A DNA stretch of 64,000 nucleotides from Hydractinia symbiolongicarpus (GCF_029227915.1 NC_079881.1:10763501-10827500); one strand, 5' to 3'. Shown: positions 51,182-62,713, numbered from the stretch's first letter. Numbers and translations: made by a program. The notes: generated from the sequence alone by a model not told the origin.

Positions 51182-54100
51182 ATGGATAAGTTTTACTTAT
51201 TGCGTAGGGCGCAGTTTCTAAGGAGTTTCACCATATTGTGCATATTAATGTTGTGTCAACGAACGAGAGCTTTGATTGCGCAGAAATTGAAGAAAATTAA
51301 TTATGAGAAGGCTGAGAGACCTTTCCATGGAAGTATGACACATTTCTTGTTCTCGTTTGTACCAAAATTATTTAAAGCAGAAGCGTTATAATTACCTTTA
51401 AAAAAAGAGGTCATAAAGACAATGAAATAATTCATTAAAGTAATTGTATTGCTTCTAAAATGTATTTTATTTTTTAGACCGTTCAGTCAATGTTACAGTG
51501 CAGGTGTATATCTATATGATAGGACCGATTGATGAAGAACATTTTGTAAGTTACATTTTAATACGCTATTTCTGAATTTATATTCTACAATCTGCCGCAA
51601 GTAGTACATATTAACATACTGATACATACACTGTTAGCAGAAAAAGGGTCTAGGAGCATGGTAAAAGAACTTAAATTGCGAAAAGCAGTCTTCATTTTTA
51701 GACATTCGAGTCTGGTTTTTATTTGAGACAATGGTGGGAGGATCCTCGACTTAAAAGGAACATTTCTTCAATCGTTCATGCCACTTCCCTCGATCATCTA
51801 TTATGGATACCTGACACAACAGTAGCAGACTCTCGCTCTCTAAGAAGATTTGATGACGCTATCAGAACAGTGATTCAGCCTAATGGTATGGTCTATACGA
51901 GCCGACGGTAATACCTTAAAAAATATTTCTTTCTTACAAAATAGACATTACATGCATATGCTCATCTCACGGCACCAAAGAGTTCCTGGGAATTTCTTTT
52001 ACCTTTAGGTTGTCAACAAAAACTTATTGTAACATGGATTTAAGGTTGTATCCAATGGATACTCAAACATGTGAGCTGATTTTGGAGAACTGTAAGTTGA
52101 TTTGATACTGCTGTTGGTAATAGCAAATTGTTTTGTACTTCTCGCAAAAAACGCGAAATCTTCAGGTAGTTTTGTTGCTAACAAGCGACGAGTTGCATTT
52201 GAATCGTTTTTGCGATTATTTAAAATAATTATTTAAGTGACAGTTACTTAAAACATCAATGTAATTTTTATTCTCAATCTAAACAAACAGGCTTCTGCAG
52301 AAAATGTCATAGACAAACTGTGCATAAACTTTTCACACTATTTTTCAGTTAGGCACATAATTTGAACATAATCTAAATGGTTGGATACTGGATAAGAATT
52401 AAATTGTAAAATTCATGTTCTTTCAAAAAGCTTTCGTGAAGTTTATTAAAATTCGGAAATAGAGTTAACTATCCCTAAATCTAATCTAATCGCTGAAACA
52501 CATTAGAATTGGAGAAAGAATTTATTAAGCAAATTTCACAGTGACTTTAATTTTTGTTCGAATTATAGAGATGCTTGGATTATGAAGATTTAACTTGTAA
52601 AGAATCAACCATATTTAAAACGTTTCCTTTAAATAAAGTAGACAACAATTGTAATGTAAAGTCATGACAATAAATAAATAAACACAAGAATAGGCAAGAC
52701 TAAAGAAAATTTTAAAAAAAAACTTTTAAATTACAAATTTAATTTACGTCGATTCTTTTATTTGAAAATTAGAGTATACAAAAAACAGAACATTCTTAGG
52801 GAAGATTTTTTATTGCCGTTATTGTAGCAATTGTAGACAATAAAATCGCTTTTTTCTTGTCACAGTCATATACACAGAATAAGCCTATTATTGTAACAGA
52901 CTAGCCCATGGGTCAGGGGAAATCCACTAATAAACCATAAAGCATTGAAGGAAAACTATATCCAAAAGTTAAAAAAATCAGGAAATAAATCCAAAATTTT
53001 GTAAACATATTTAAAACATTTTTTCTACTAAATTAGTATAAAGAAAATAGACAACCAACAAATGGCGAGAGTTAAACCCCCATAACAACATTCATTTAGA
53101 GTAACTTCACAAAAATGTTTGTTCTTTCCATCATAACATAAATTATAATGTGAAAAACAAATGTATTCCCGTACATTTTTTATTTTTTATTAATTTTAAG
53201 TAACCCTTTCCTAAAAAGAGATTGTTCCTCTAAAATATATATCTTATGTTTTGCAATTTAAAGAAAGGAGTGAAATTGAGCATAACGGTTGCCTACGTAA
53301 ACAACAACATAGCTAATTTATTTAGTTGCATTTTCAACAAACGAAGTGAACATCTCTTGGCATCAGGTACCATTAGCAAGAAGTGCAGATTTAACACTTG
53401 ATGGTTATGAGTTAATGGAGATAACAACAAATACAAATAAACAAGACTGGCTCATAGGAAGTAATCTACTTTCTTTTTAATTTGTAATCTGAATTTCTTT
53501 AAAGATACTACGAAAGGTTATAAAGTAAATTATTGGTTTATATTTTACCATTCTCTTGTAGATAAAACGACGGTTTTTAAACAGCTTCAGGCCCATTTTA
53601 CCGTGAAAAGAACCTTTATGTACCATGTCTATAGAACGTACATCCCATCCGTGTTATTACTAATTTTTGCATTTGGAACATTTTGGGTTCCCGACACTGC
53701 TGTCCCAGCTCGTATGGGAATGATTGTTACAAGTTTTCTTGCAAATGTTTTCATCTTACAAGCAGTGAGTGAAGAAACTGTAAAAGTTTCCTACACAACA
53801 CCAATGCAAATGTTTCTGGTTGTCAATATCACATTGATTGTTTTTTCAATGGTGGAATACTTAGTCATCCTGCATGGCCAAAATAGTCAGGTATATTTTT
53901 CTTACTTTTCTTGCACATTTAGCTTTTTGTTCCGCGTTTCTCTTATCGTTGTGTTTTTAATGTGACTTTGTGATGTTTTCTTTACTTTAATTTACTGTGT
54001 GTTACTTTTTTGCATAACAGGCAAGCGCACTACAAGTCAATTCAACCTTAAACTCATCATACAACCATGATGTACAACACGAAAGCTTTCAACTTGATCA

Positions 54101-54269
54101 GACTGTAACTAAGAACAAAGTACAGTCAACTGACGAAAACGAAACCAGACATGCTCTCCATCGCCGTGATGCAAAGAGAACTCATATCGTCGACAAAACA
54201 TCACGATTGTTTTTTCCTCTGACATACATTATATTTTGCGCAGCATATTTCGGATACTATACTCGATAA
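51182..54269 (+). CDS. Receptor C: Cys-loop (GABA-A/glycine-like) ligand-gated channel subunit, 7 exons, 406 aa
   Basis: Exons: 51182-51332, 51478-51545, 51702-51907, 52009-52091, 53326-53460, 53562-53890, 54021-54269; same phases as the other copies. Introns are compact (101-156 bp) except intron 4 (1234 bp). The ATG opens a basic N-terminus, a hydrophobic segment (about residues 16-25) and a likely signal cleavage site before INYEKAERPFHG. Motifs: LRQWWEDPRL, LLWIPDT, Cys-loop C149-C163 with LYPMDTQ, WVPDTAVPAR before M2 (Arg at 265), VDKTSRLFFP before M4. The M3-M4 loop is polar, about 57 residues. PAR predicts an anion pore; ligand unknown. C is closest to D: the first 105 nt of exon 5 differ at about 4 positions, then Loop C (NTNKQDWLIG) diverges sharply from D (NTRRKLSLIG). 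Confidence 0.94.
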
Positions 54270-54699
54270 GTCAAAGGCTAAATTGAAGTAAAAGAAATGA
54301 AACGAATCAATAAGCAGGACAAAAAAAATTAAAGATGCTTTCCTCCGAATAATACGCATTTTGACTACATTTCTTTTGCGGATTACATGTGTTTTTATTG
54401 AGTTTATTTTTATTAAGGTAATCAATATATTTCTGTTTGTAGTAGCTTTTCATTTTTATTTCGTTGTTTTCGGAATACCATTGCTAGCAATATATTCCTG
54501 TAAAATGTTTAAATAGGTCATAAAAGCCACTTTTGTTTCAAATAATGTACTTGTAAGTTTGATCAGTAAATCTTTCTTTATCAGACGATAACCTGCACAT
54601 ATCCTCTCCATTTGCGGGAAAAAGCACAGTTAAATTGGAATACTTTTCTTATAATTTCTCGCAACACACTCTTTTTTATAATTAAGCTCAGATTCTTAA
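54270..54699. other. 3' flank of receptor C; no gene seen
   Basis: It probably contains the 3' UTR of C. No perfect AATAAA stands close to the stop (AATAAG near 54310, ATTAAA near 54329). The minus ORF at 54425-54201 lies over the last exon of C and is accidental. Confidence 0.45.
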
Positions 54700-55631
54700 A
54701 AAATAGCATATAATTCGCATATTTCCAAACCTGAGATTGTTAACTATGGCAACCAAAGCCTCTTTCTTTGTTTTCAACGGTGAATATTACAGACATGTTG
54801 ACGGTGTGACCATGGGCTCTCCATTAGGACCGACTCTTGCTAACGTATTTTTATGTCACCACAAGCAAACCTGGTTGAATGATTGTCCATAATTACATGC
54901 AAGCCATCGCTATACAAACGTTATGTGGATGATGTTTTTGTATTGTTTATATCGATGGATCAATTGGAGTCTTTTAGTGGTTATTTGAACTCTAAACACT
55001 GTAACATATATTTTACTTTTGAGAAGGAACATGATTCTTCTTTTTCTTTTTTGGATATCAAAATCGACAGGACTTTTGATAAATTTTGTACTAGTGTTTA
55101 TAGAAAGCCCACTTTAAGTTGCGTGTATACTAATTTTACTAGCTTATACCGCTGTCGTACAAATATAGTTTGGTATATTCTTTATTGTTCCGCTGCTTCC
55201 GTATCACTTCGGATTTTTCTAGATTTCACTTCGAAATTAAGTTTCTTAAGGATACACTATCTAAGAATGGTTATCATGTTAGTTTTGTTGGTACATGTGT
55301 CAAACGATTTCTTGACAAGCTATACGTTCCTCCTGTTGCTGCCTTTTGTTTCGATGTTCCTAAGAAAAAGGTTCTTATTTTTTTGCCTTCAAGTGTTGTA
55401 TACAAATTTTCGTGTAGTGGCTGCAACGCTACTTATACTGGTAAGACAATACGACACTTAAAAGTAAGATCTTGTGAACATCTAGAATTTTTGCATCTTA
55501 CTGGTAAAAGAGTTGCTACGCAACAACCATCTGCGGTTAGCGAACACTTACTTATGTCGTCACACACGGCTGAGGGCAATAATTTGACTCTAGAAGAGCC
55601 GAAAGCTCAATGGAATATGTCAAGAAAATAA
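54700..55631 (+). pseudogene. Decayed Penelope-like retroelement: reverse transcriptase and GIY-YIG endonuclease remnant
   Basis: The first frame (from about 54715) reads ATKASFFVFNGEYYRHVDGV then TMGSPLGPTLANVFL, typical of Penelope-like RT. It hits a stop at 54890 after NDCP. The neighbouring frame resumes with LYKRYVDDVFVLF (catalytic YVDD, near 54910) and FLDIKID..VYRKPT. A second shift near 55165 leads to FKDTLSKNGY and then VVYKFSCSGCNATYTGKT..RSCEHL, the GIY-YIG nuclease with its CxxC insertion, ending at a stop at 55629-55631. The order RT then GIY-YIG is diagnostic for Penelope-like elements, which insert at chromosomal sites. The N-terminal half is missing. With a 5' truncation and at least two frame breaks it should be inactive. 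Confidence 0.88.
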
Positions 55632-57310
55632 TGTTGTTCTTTTCCTTCAAAAAAATCAAAAACATTATCAGACCATTAAAATTGGTTTTAAAGTTACTTT
55701 AAGCGCAATTTCAGGCTGAAATTGGATGATCACAAGTATATTTAGACTTACGCCAAACTTGATAATCTTGATGGATATTAATGATATATCATTTTAGCTA
55801 AAGTGTTAATCAGACCTTTAGTGACTAACCTAAAGTCACTCACAGTTTTATTACAATGCAAAGGTACACCATAAACTGTTGGAAGTTAAAAAATCTTTTG
55901 TATCACTTTTTCCATGCAGTGACGATGTCTTCTTTAATACGCTTCTCTGCATTGTCTAACACAGATGGAGTTAATCAGATCCACCTAGGTATAAATCAGA
56001 TGCCTTTCTGTGGACACGAAGCTGAGTAGGTTAACTATTGTGCGAAATTTATGATCAGTATTTTTGTGTGTTTGCACCACCGAGCGGCACATGACAAGTG
56101 AACACTGATATAAAAACACATTGATTACGGATATTCAGGCTAACAAAAACATTAAAGTATCCAACATAAATGCTATAGTCTCTATATATGTCTGCTGGTA
56201 TATATTTGACTAAAATAATGTCCTATAATGAAATGTTAATTTTTTTAAATGTTTGATGCAGATAAATAACAAAAAAAGCTCTGAACATAATATATATATA
56301 ACTACATGTATAGTTATATGTAGTTATCGCACAGTGCCAAAAATAAAATAAGGAATATTTTTGGATTTTTTATGCTCTTCTCTAAGAAACGAGAGCAATA
56401 CGACTATATTTTTCGAGAAAAAGTTTAAAAACTGGTTTATGATATAAACCGAGCATAAATGATTGTATTTGATATAGTCGGTATATTTACAGGATATATA
56501 AATATATAAATCTCTCTGAAGTCATAGGTTAGGTAAATATTCTCGTTGGTTGAGAGCACCGGCAAACAACAGAATAATTGAATCGTGTGAATATTTATGT
56601 TCGTTTCATAAAAAAATATGTTTCATTTTAGAATCAATTTCCCGAAAAGTTCTCTTTGTAAGGAAAACATAACTTTACTCAACCAATAAGAATAAAAATA
56701 TAAGCTTTTGCACGCTAATTTAACCAATCGGAGAGAAAATATATAATATAAGAAAAGTTTTTTGCACCATAGAATTGAAAATAAATAAAAATTGCACTCT
56801 TTTCTCGGCAGAAAATAAAAATATAGCATATATTTCAATCAACATGCAGGAAAAATTCAATCATATATTTTAAAATATTGTTTTTCTCTTACTTAACGGT
56901 ATCAATTAATTCACTCACTACTTTGTAACACCTACGCAAAATTGTCCATTAAGATTACAAAACGCTAAAAATATTTATTAATTTCTAAACTTAAACATAT
57001 AAATAATTAACTGCTAAAATTTTCTGTTAAGTTGAGAAATTTGAATGAACACACAGGGACAATACGTACAAACAAGTTTGAATGATAGATAGTGACTGAA
57101 AATAAGAAGCAGCTCGCAATGCACTGTGGTTTTTATAAATTTTTAACCATTTGACAACCAATGCAGTTATAAAATCTATTATGATATAGCATTAACTCCC
57201 CGCTGAATTAAATTCATCAATCCATTTACGCTGTTTCACACATCAGTTGAATAAATGTATAACTTAAAAAAAAATTGTCAGAGAAAACGTTTATAAATTT
57301 CTATCAAAAA
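55632..57310. other. C/D intergenic region; no gene seen
   Basis: AT-rich DNA after the Penelope remnant. Some may be the element's 3' UTR. A short inverted repeat (ATATAACTACATGTATAGTT, then ATATGTAGTTAT) lies near 56295-56325. The promoter and 5' UTR of receptor D should be in the last few hundred bases, but no core promoter motif is clear. Confidence 0.45.
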
Positions 57311-60300
57311 ATGAACAAAGTTTATAATAGCAGCGCTCGTAGGAAAATATTATCACCACTGATGTTATGTTTCAGCTTGGTATGCGTGATCATGTTATCT
57401 AAATCAGCGACAGCTCTGAATAAAGAAAGATTGCAGGCATTAAATTACGAGAAGGCTGAAAGACCTTTTCATGGAAGTATGCCACCTAACTATTTTTTCT
57501 TATCTTTACTATAATATATATTTCTTTACATTTCAATGCCATTTAAATTTTTTTTTTAGAAAGTTCAGTTAATATTACAGTACAAGTTTATATCTATATG
57601 GTAGGACCGATTGATGAAGAACATTTTGTGAGTAAAATGTTTTGTATGCAAGCAGTATTCTACCGGTTACAAAGCTGTAGAAGAACGGTAAAATATTACA
57701 CGTGCGTTTATATTTTTAGACATTCGAGTCCGGTTTTTATTTAAGACAATGGTGGAGGGATCCGCGACTACAGAGGAACGATTCTTCAACTTTGCATGCA
57801 ACTTCACTAGATCATCTACTTTGGATACCAGACACAACGGTATTTGACGCTCGCTCACTAACCATGTTTAATGATGCTATTAGGACAGTTATCGAACCAA
57901 ATGGTGTGGTATACACCAGTCGAAGGTAATATCTTATCGGAAAAAATTTAATTTTTATAAGAAAACCATTGCAATTTACGCGAATAGTTTGTGACTATTG
58001 ATTCTTTTAAAACTTTTAGAACTGTTCAACAATAATTTTCTGAATCACTTTCTTTTTCGTTCTTTTTTTGTCAACGCTGCATTGTTGAATCACTAGCGTT
58101 TTAATTTTTATGTTTGTTTCTGTTAGCAAATTTATATAACGTTCTCCGTTTTATAGGTTATCAACAAAAACACATTGTAATATGGATTTAAGTTTCTATC
58201 CTATGGATACTCAAACTTGTGCACTTATCTTCGAAAATTGTAAGTATTTCTTAAACATACAGATTAGTTACAAAATAAGGAAGAACAACCTGAAAATACT
58301 GATTTGAAGAAAAGGCTTTATTGAATTAATTTCAAACAAGACGTATGATATACGCAAACAACCTCGCGAATAAAGTTTACAAAAAGCTGTCTATCAAATT
58401 GGGATTTTTGTTACGAAGTTAGACACGACATATTTTACTATTCAGATACGCAATAATATTTGTTACACACTTATTTTTCAAAATTGATTTGTGAGACCTT
58501 CCTGAACGGAAAATTCCTCGAACTTTTAATTTTCGATGGGTCCGTCTTGGGTGAACCGACTGACAGGAAGAAGAAAGACCACAAACCCACAAACCCCAAA
58601 ATTTGCGAAATTCATTAATTCAGTTAATTCTGCCTACATTCACTTTTAAAAACCTTTATTTACTAGTTAGTTAAACAAGTGTTTTGAACACTTGTCTTAT
58701 CTTTTTTTAAAAAAAAAAAGAAAAAAAAAGTAAAAATAGTTACCAAGATGAGATTCGAACACACGACGACTCCCGTGTCGGTGCTCGGAGAGGCAAAAAT
58801 TTCCATTCTTGTAGGACACATTTGCGTTTTAATACAAGCTCACGAGCTTGTAAAAAAATTGAATACTTTTTTGTTTTCGGCGGATTTAAGCATTATTGAA
58901 ACATTCTTCTTGTGAATAACAGAATTGTATACCACTTACTACTATTCACTCTACAATATTGTGTACAATGTATTTTAAAGGCAAACTTACACGTAAGAAC
59001 GATCATAAAGAATATTACACATGTTTGAAATTTCTTTGATATTCTTGTATTCTTCCATGTATATAGTTGACGGATTTATGGATGAACAAAAATGAAACGC
59101 AAAAATAGCTATTGTTTGAATATTCTTTTCGTGATAAATTAATTCGAGTCGGTTTAAATTAATTCACTTAACAAGAATACCCAGCAATGGTTTGACATCA
59201 TTTCTTTTGTTTCAAATAACAGGTTGTTCGAAATTGTGTTGAAAGATTAAACATATTGAGCTATTCATTCTTTAAAGCGTATTATTATTTCGTTTGGGAA
59301 ATAAAGTATTGATAATGTAAAAAAGCAATACTCTGCATGGATACGTTGTAAGTCCAACTTCACAGTGAAAACTACCCTCAAAAATTTGGTAGCAAATTAA
59401 TTAAGGTATTAAACCATAAAGCATTTAGTTAAGTGTATCAAACTTTTGTCTAGATACTAAGAACTTCGTTGTCAATTCTGCATGTTTAACCTGTTATGTT
59501 AATCTACCAGTTTATAACTTTTAATATTGCTTTTGTAAAATGCGTCAAGTGAGAGGTTTAACAAAAACATCGTTCACTCTTTTAGTTGCATTCACAACAA
59601 ACGAAGTGAACATCTCTTGGCATCAGGTACCATTAGTAAGAAGTGCAGATTTAACACTCGATGGTTATGAGTTAATGGAGATAACAACAAACACGAGGAG
59701 AAAGCTGTCACTTATCGGAAGTAATTTCTTTTTCTTTGCACTTTATCAGAATGATGCCTTTAAAATATTAATAACGGCTAAGATATTAAGAATTACGATT
59801 TTTCTTTAATTTTTCTGACCTTTTTTCTTAGATACAACAGTGTACTTTAAACTTTTGGAAGCACATTTTACTGTAAAAAGAACCTTCATGTATCATATCT
59901 ACAGAACGTATATTCCATCTCTATTATTATTGATTTTTGCATTTGGGACATTTTGGGTTCCCGACACAGCTGTGCCGGCTCGTATGGGCATGATTGTGAC
60001 AAGTTTTCTTGCAAACGTTTTAATCTTACAAGCAGTGAGTGAGAAGACAGTAAAAGTTCCCTACACAACACCAATGCAAATGTTTCTGGTTGTCAATATC
60101 ACATTAATTGTTTTTGCAATGGTGGAATACTTAATTATCATGCATGGAAAAAATAAGATTATGAGGGTACATTTTTTTTAGTTTTACTTTCGTTATTTAG
60201 TTATTAGTTTTGTTTTCGGCACTGATTCTGACTTCTTATGTTGTGTTTATCTCTATCGCTCTTTCGTGTTGTTTTCTTGTTTTTATTCTTGCTGACTTTT

Positions 60301-60562
60301 ATTTCCTTGTTTTGCACCATAGAAAAGCACAACGCAAGTCAACTTCTTTCAAAACAAAGCCTACAATCAAGATGTTCAACTAAATAAAAGTGTACCACGG
60401 AACAAAATACAATCAGCTGAGGAAGCACATACTGAAATTTCGTTGCCAATAGACGTGCATAGAACTCATATCGTCGACAAAACATCACGGTTGTTTTTCC
60501 CTCTTACATACGTTATATTTTGCGCAGTATACTTCGTTTACTATACTCACGCTAGTTCATGA
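57311..60562 (+). CDS. Receptor D: Cys-loop (GABA-A/glycine-like) ligand-gated channel subunit, 7 exons, 410 aa
   Basis: Exons: 57311-57476, 57560-57627, 57720-57925, 58157-58239, 59586-59720, 59832-60166, 60323-60562; same phases as the other copies. The frame is open further upstream (57275), but 57311 is the first ATG and precedes a hydrophobic signal (about residues 14-29) and NYEKAERPFHG. Motifs: LRQWWRDPRL, LLWIPDT, Cys-loop C154-C168 with FYPMDTQ, WVPDTAVPAR before M2 (Arg at 270), VDKTSRLFFP before M4. Exon 6 is two codons longer than in A-C at its 3' end. Introns are short (83-231 bp) except intron 4 (1346 bp), which holds a SINE-like insertion. PAR predicts an anion pore; ligand unknown. 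Candidate poly(A) signal AATAAA at 60583-60588, 21 bases after the stop. Confidence 0.94.
58725..58857 (-). repeat. Minus-strand copy of the tRNA-like short element, in intron 4 of receptor D
   Basis: Read on the minus strand it matches 4321-4450 with two substitutions over about 120 bp, including the ACAAGCTCGTGAGCTTGT start, the GTTCGAATC B-box-like core and the T-rich end. Such high identity implies a young or still mobile family. Confidence 0.7.
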
Positions 60563-61409
60563 AAAAGGTTAAGTTTAAAACAAATAAAGATTGTTAACAA
60601 GCAGTTAACAAACATAAGAGGTTGCGGCAAACATGAAATCTTCTTTCGTTTTCCTTGTTGTATCGTATTGGTAGAGAAACATAGTTCACAAATATTTCGC
60701 TGATGTTAAAATTAAATACAAAACGAATTCACATTCCAATCTCTCCACACAATTAGAAGAAAATGCTAATATCTTTTAAGCGTTTGATAGCTTAAAGAAC
60801 TTTTGCGATTGTATTATTCGCAGTTGTATTATATAGATCAAGCTTGGTTAGTATTTACACAAGAGCATTAAATAATTAAATAAACACAAGTTATACACTT
60901 TCTGTAGACGTTAGCATACGGGTAGATTAACCCTATTCAGGCTTGGAAGCTAACAACCACCAAACTCCTTCCTTTTTTTATAACATACCGTTTTATCATT
61001 GAAATTTGATAAAACTTCATCATTTTTACTTAGCACTGAAATATATTTGATATGACATCACGTCTTTTCTTTTAAAATCTTATTAATAGTAGGTAAGTTA
61101 TGATATTTTTTTTTACGGTTGCAACGCAGTGGAATCGTGTTTGAAATCACCGGGCAACTTCTACTACTACGACGGGTCAAGGCTACATACTGAATCATTG
61201 GTCGAACTTACGCATTTACGTTTTCTATGTGTTTTATGGAATTTAAAGTGCGTGAGTCAGATCACAAAATAAACACACAAAAAAACACAGTACAGTTGGG
61301 TGTAGGTCTTTCACCTTTTTGTCTTCTATAACCTTTTTTTTTTGTAATATATATTTGTTTTTTATATGTTCTAAATTTTAAGATAAATGTATTGTCACGT
61401 TTTTAGTCA
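60563..61409. other. 3' flank of receptor D; no gene seen
   Basis: Short 3' UTR of D, then AT-rich DNA. TTAACCCTATTCAGGC at 60927-60942 repeats the motif found at 39856-39871 downstream of receptor A. No coding region is recognised. Confidence 0.5.
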
Positions 61410-62400
61410 CGTACATATCTTAAACGCACCAGTTTTAGGATTTTTGGCTAGGAATGAAGATTTTGAAATCTAGCTAGCTAGAGCCTTACTTATTACTAAT
61501 CTGTATGGTATAAAGAGCTTTTTATCCTACCCAACATTTATTTTGATGTTGATACTGTAGCCATTTAGCTAACTCCTATCTTTGGCTAAAAAGTAAGAGT
61601 AAAAAAATGCAGTTTGGCTGCTGTAATAGTCTTAAGCAATAACTCTTATGCTAAATGCAGTTAGCTAGGTAGCTACATCTTTTCTTATTTTCCTGAAAAC
61701 TTTTTCTGCAAATAAAATGGTTGAGCAATTGTTTTAGCTGGACAGGTAATGATGTCCCCTTTGTTGTTATTTAAATCGAAGTTGCAATGAAGTTTTTTTG
61801 GGAAATGGTATTACTTTATACACCTGTTCAGCTCTGTTTAACTGTGCTTAGCCCAGTCTGCTTTTTTGGTAAAGCCTGTCACGCCTATAGGTATGTGCAA
61901 CACGGTTTACCTGTACTAAGGTCAGCCCACTGTGACAATTAATTTTTAAACTTTCTCGGGAATTACGCCTGGACGGATGTGCAACAGTGTTTCCCTGGAC
62001 TAACCGCTCAGCCCTGTGTTTTTTTTAAAAAGGTATTATCCATATACGCTGTGCAACACGGTTTAACTATACTAAGCGCTTAGCCCGGTGTCACAATTAA
62101 TTTCTTAACTTTCACAAAAACTCATTCCGCAAAATAAAATAATATTGGCCGATTGTTTTTGCTATGACAGGGTAACAACGGTTTGTAAACTCTATTTTAT
62201 TTCACGTATTGTTGCAGGAAATTTATTTTTTGAAAAATATCTTACATTCGCAACACTATAATGGTGCATGCGCTTCACTTGATTTACGACATACTGTATA
62301 CCTGTACTGAAGCGCTTCCCCTGACCGTGTGGCACAGTTCACAGCTCTTATTAAGCGCTCCACAGAGTGTTCAACGCCGGGTCACTCCCCGTATGTTAGT
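61410..62400 (+). repeat. About 1 kb repeat with internal diverged tandem units, inverted partner of 5385-6280
   Basis: It matches the reverse complement of 5385-6280 in ordered blocks (see that entry). Inside, a unit beginning GTGCAACACGGTTTA and running through CTGTACTAAG and GCTTAGCCC to GTGTCACAATTAATTT recurs at about 61890, 61978 and 62050 with many changes. No ORF is present. The two copies flank the window's gene array at a distance of about 55 kb. Confidence 0.7.
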
Positions 62401-62472
62401 GGGTTGGGGCTAGGTTTTATGGTAAAAAAAATCAGCGGGAGTAAATCTGCCGTAAGTCAATTTCCTAACTAA

Positions 62473-62713
62473 GGGGCTGATTACATGGAGAATTTAAGCA
62501 CGGGCTAAAATTTCAACTTGGGTAGAGCTAACTAACCGGGCTAGGATTTTCGCCCCGGGGCGGAAATGTCATATAATCGCAAAATCAATTTTAACCGGGG
62601 TTGAAAACAATCATGCGCATGTGCTCGATCTCCATGTAATAGCAAAACATTTTTCAGGCCTGCCTCGAGTTGAAATTTCGACCCGGGCTGAAATTCTCCA
62701 TGTAATCAGCCCC
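62473..62713. mobile_element. 241-bp MITE with 23-bp perfect TIRs and TAA target duplication (Harbinger-type)
   Basis: The left terminus 62473-62495 (starting GGGGCTGATTACATGG) is the exact reverse complement of the right terminus 62691-62713 (ending CCATGTAATCAGCCCC). Both sides are flanked by TAA (62470-62472 and 62714-62716), the 3-bp duplication typical of PIF/Harbinger. The interior is GC-richer than its surroundings and partly self-complementary (GGGCTAGGATTTTCGCCCCG; GTTGAAATTTCGACCCGGGC). There is no ORF. It would need a transposase supplied elsewhere. Confidence 0.88.

Noticed and set aside
57275-57310. Upstream start for receptor D
   Set aside because: The frame is open but the first codon is TTG; the first ATG at 57311 gives a proper signal peptide.
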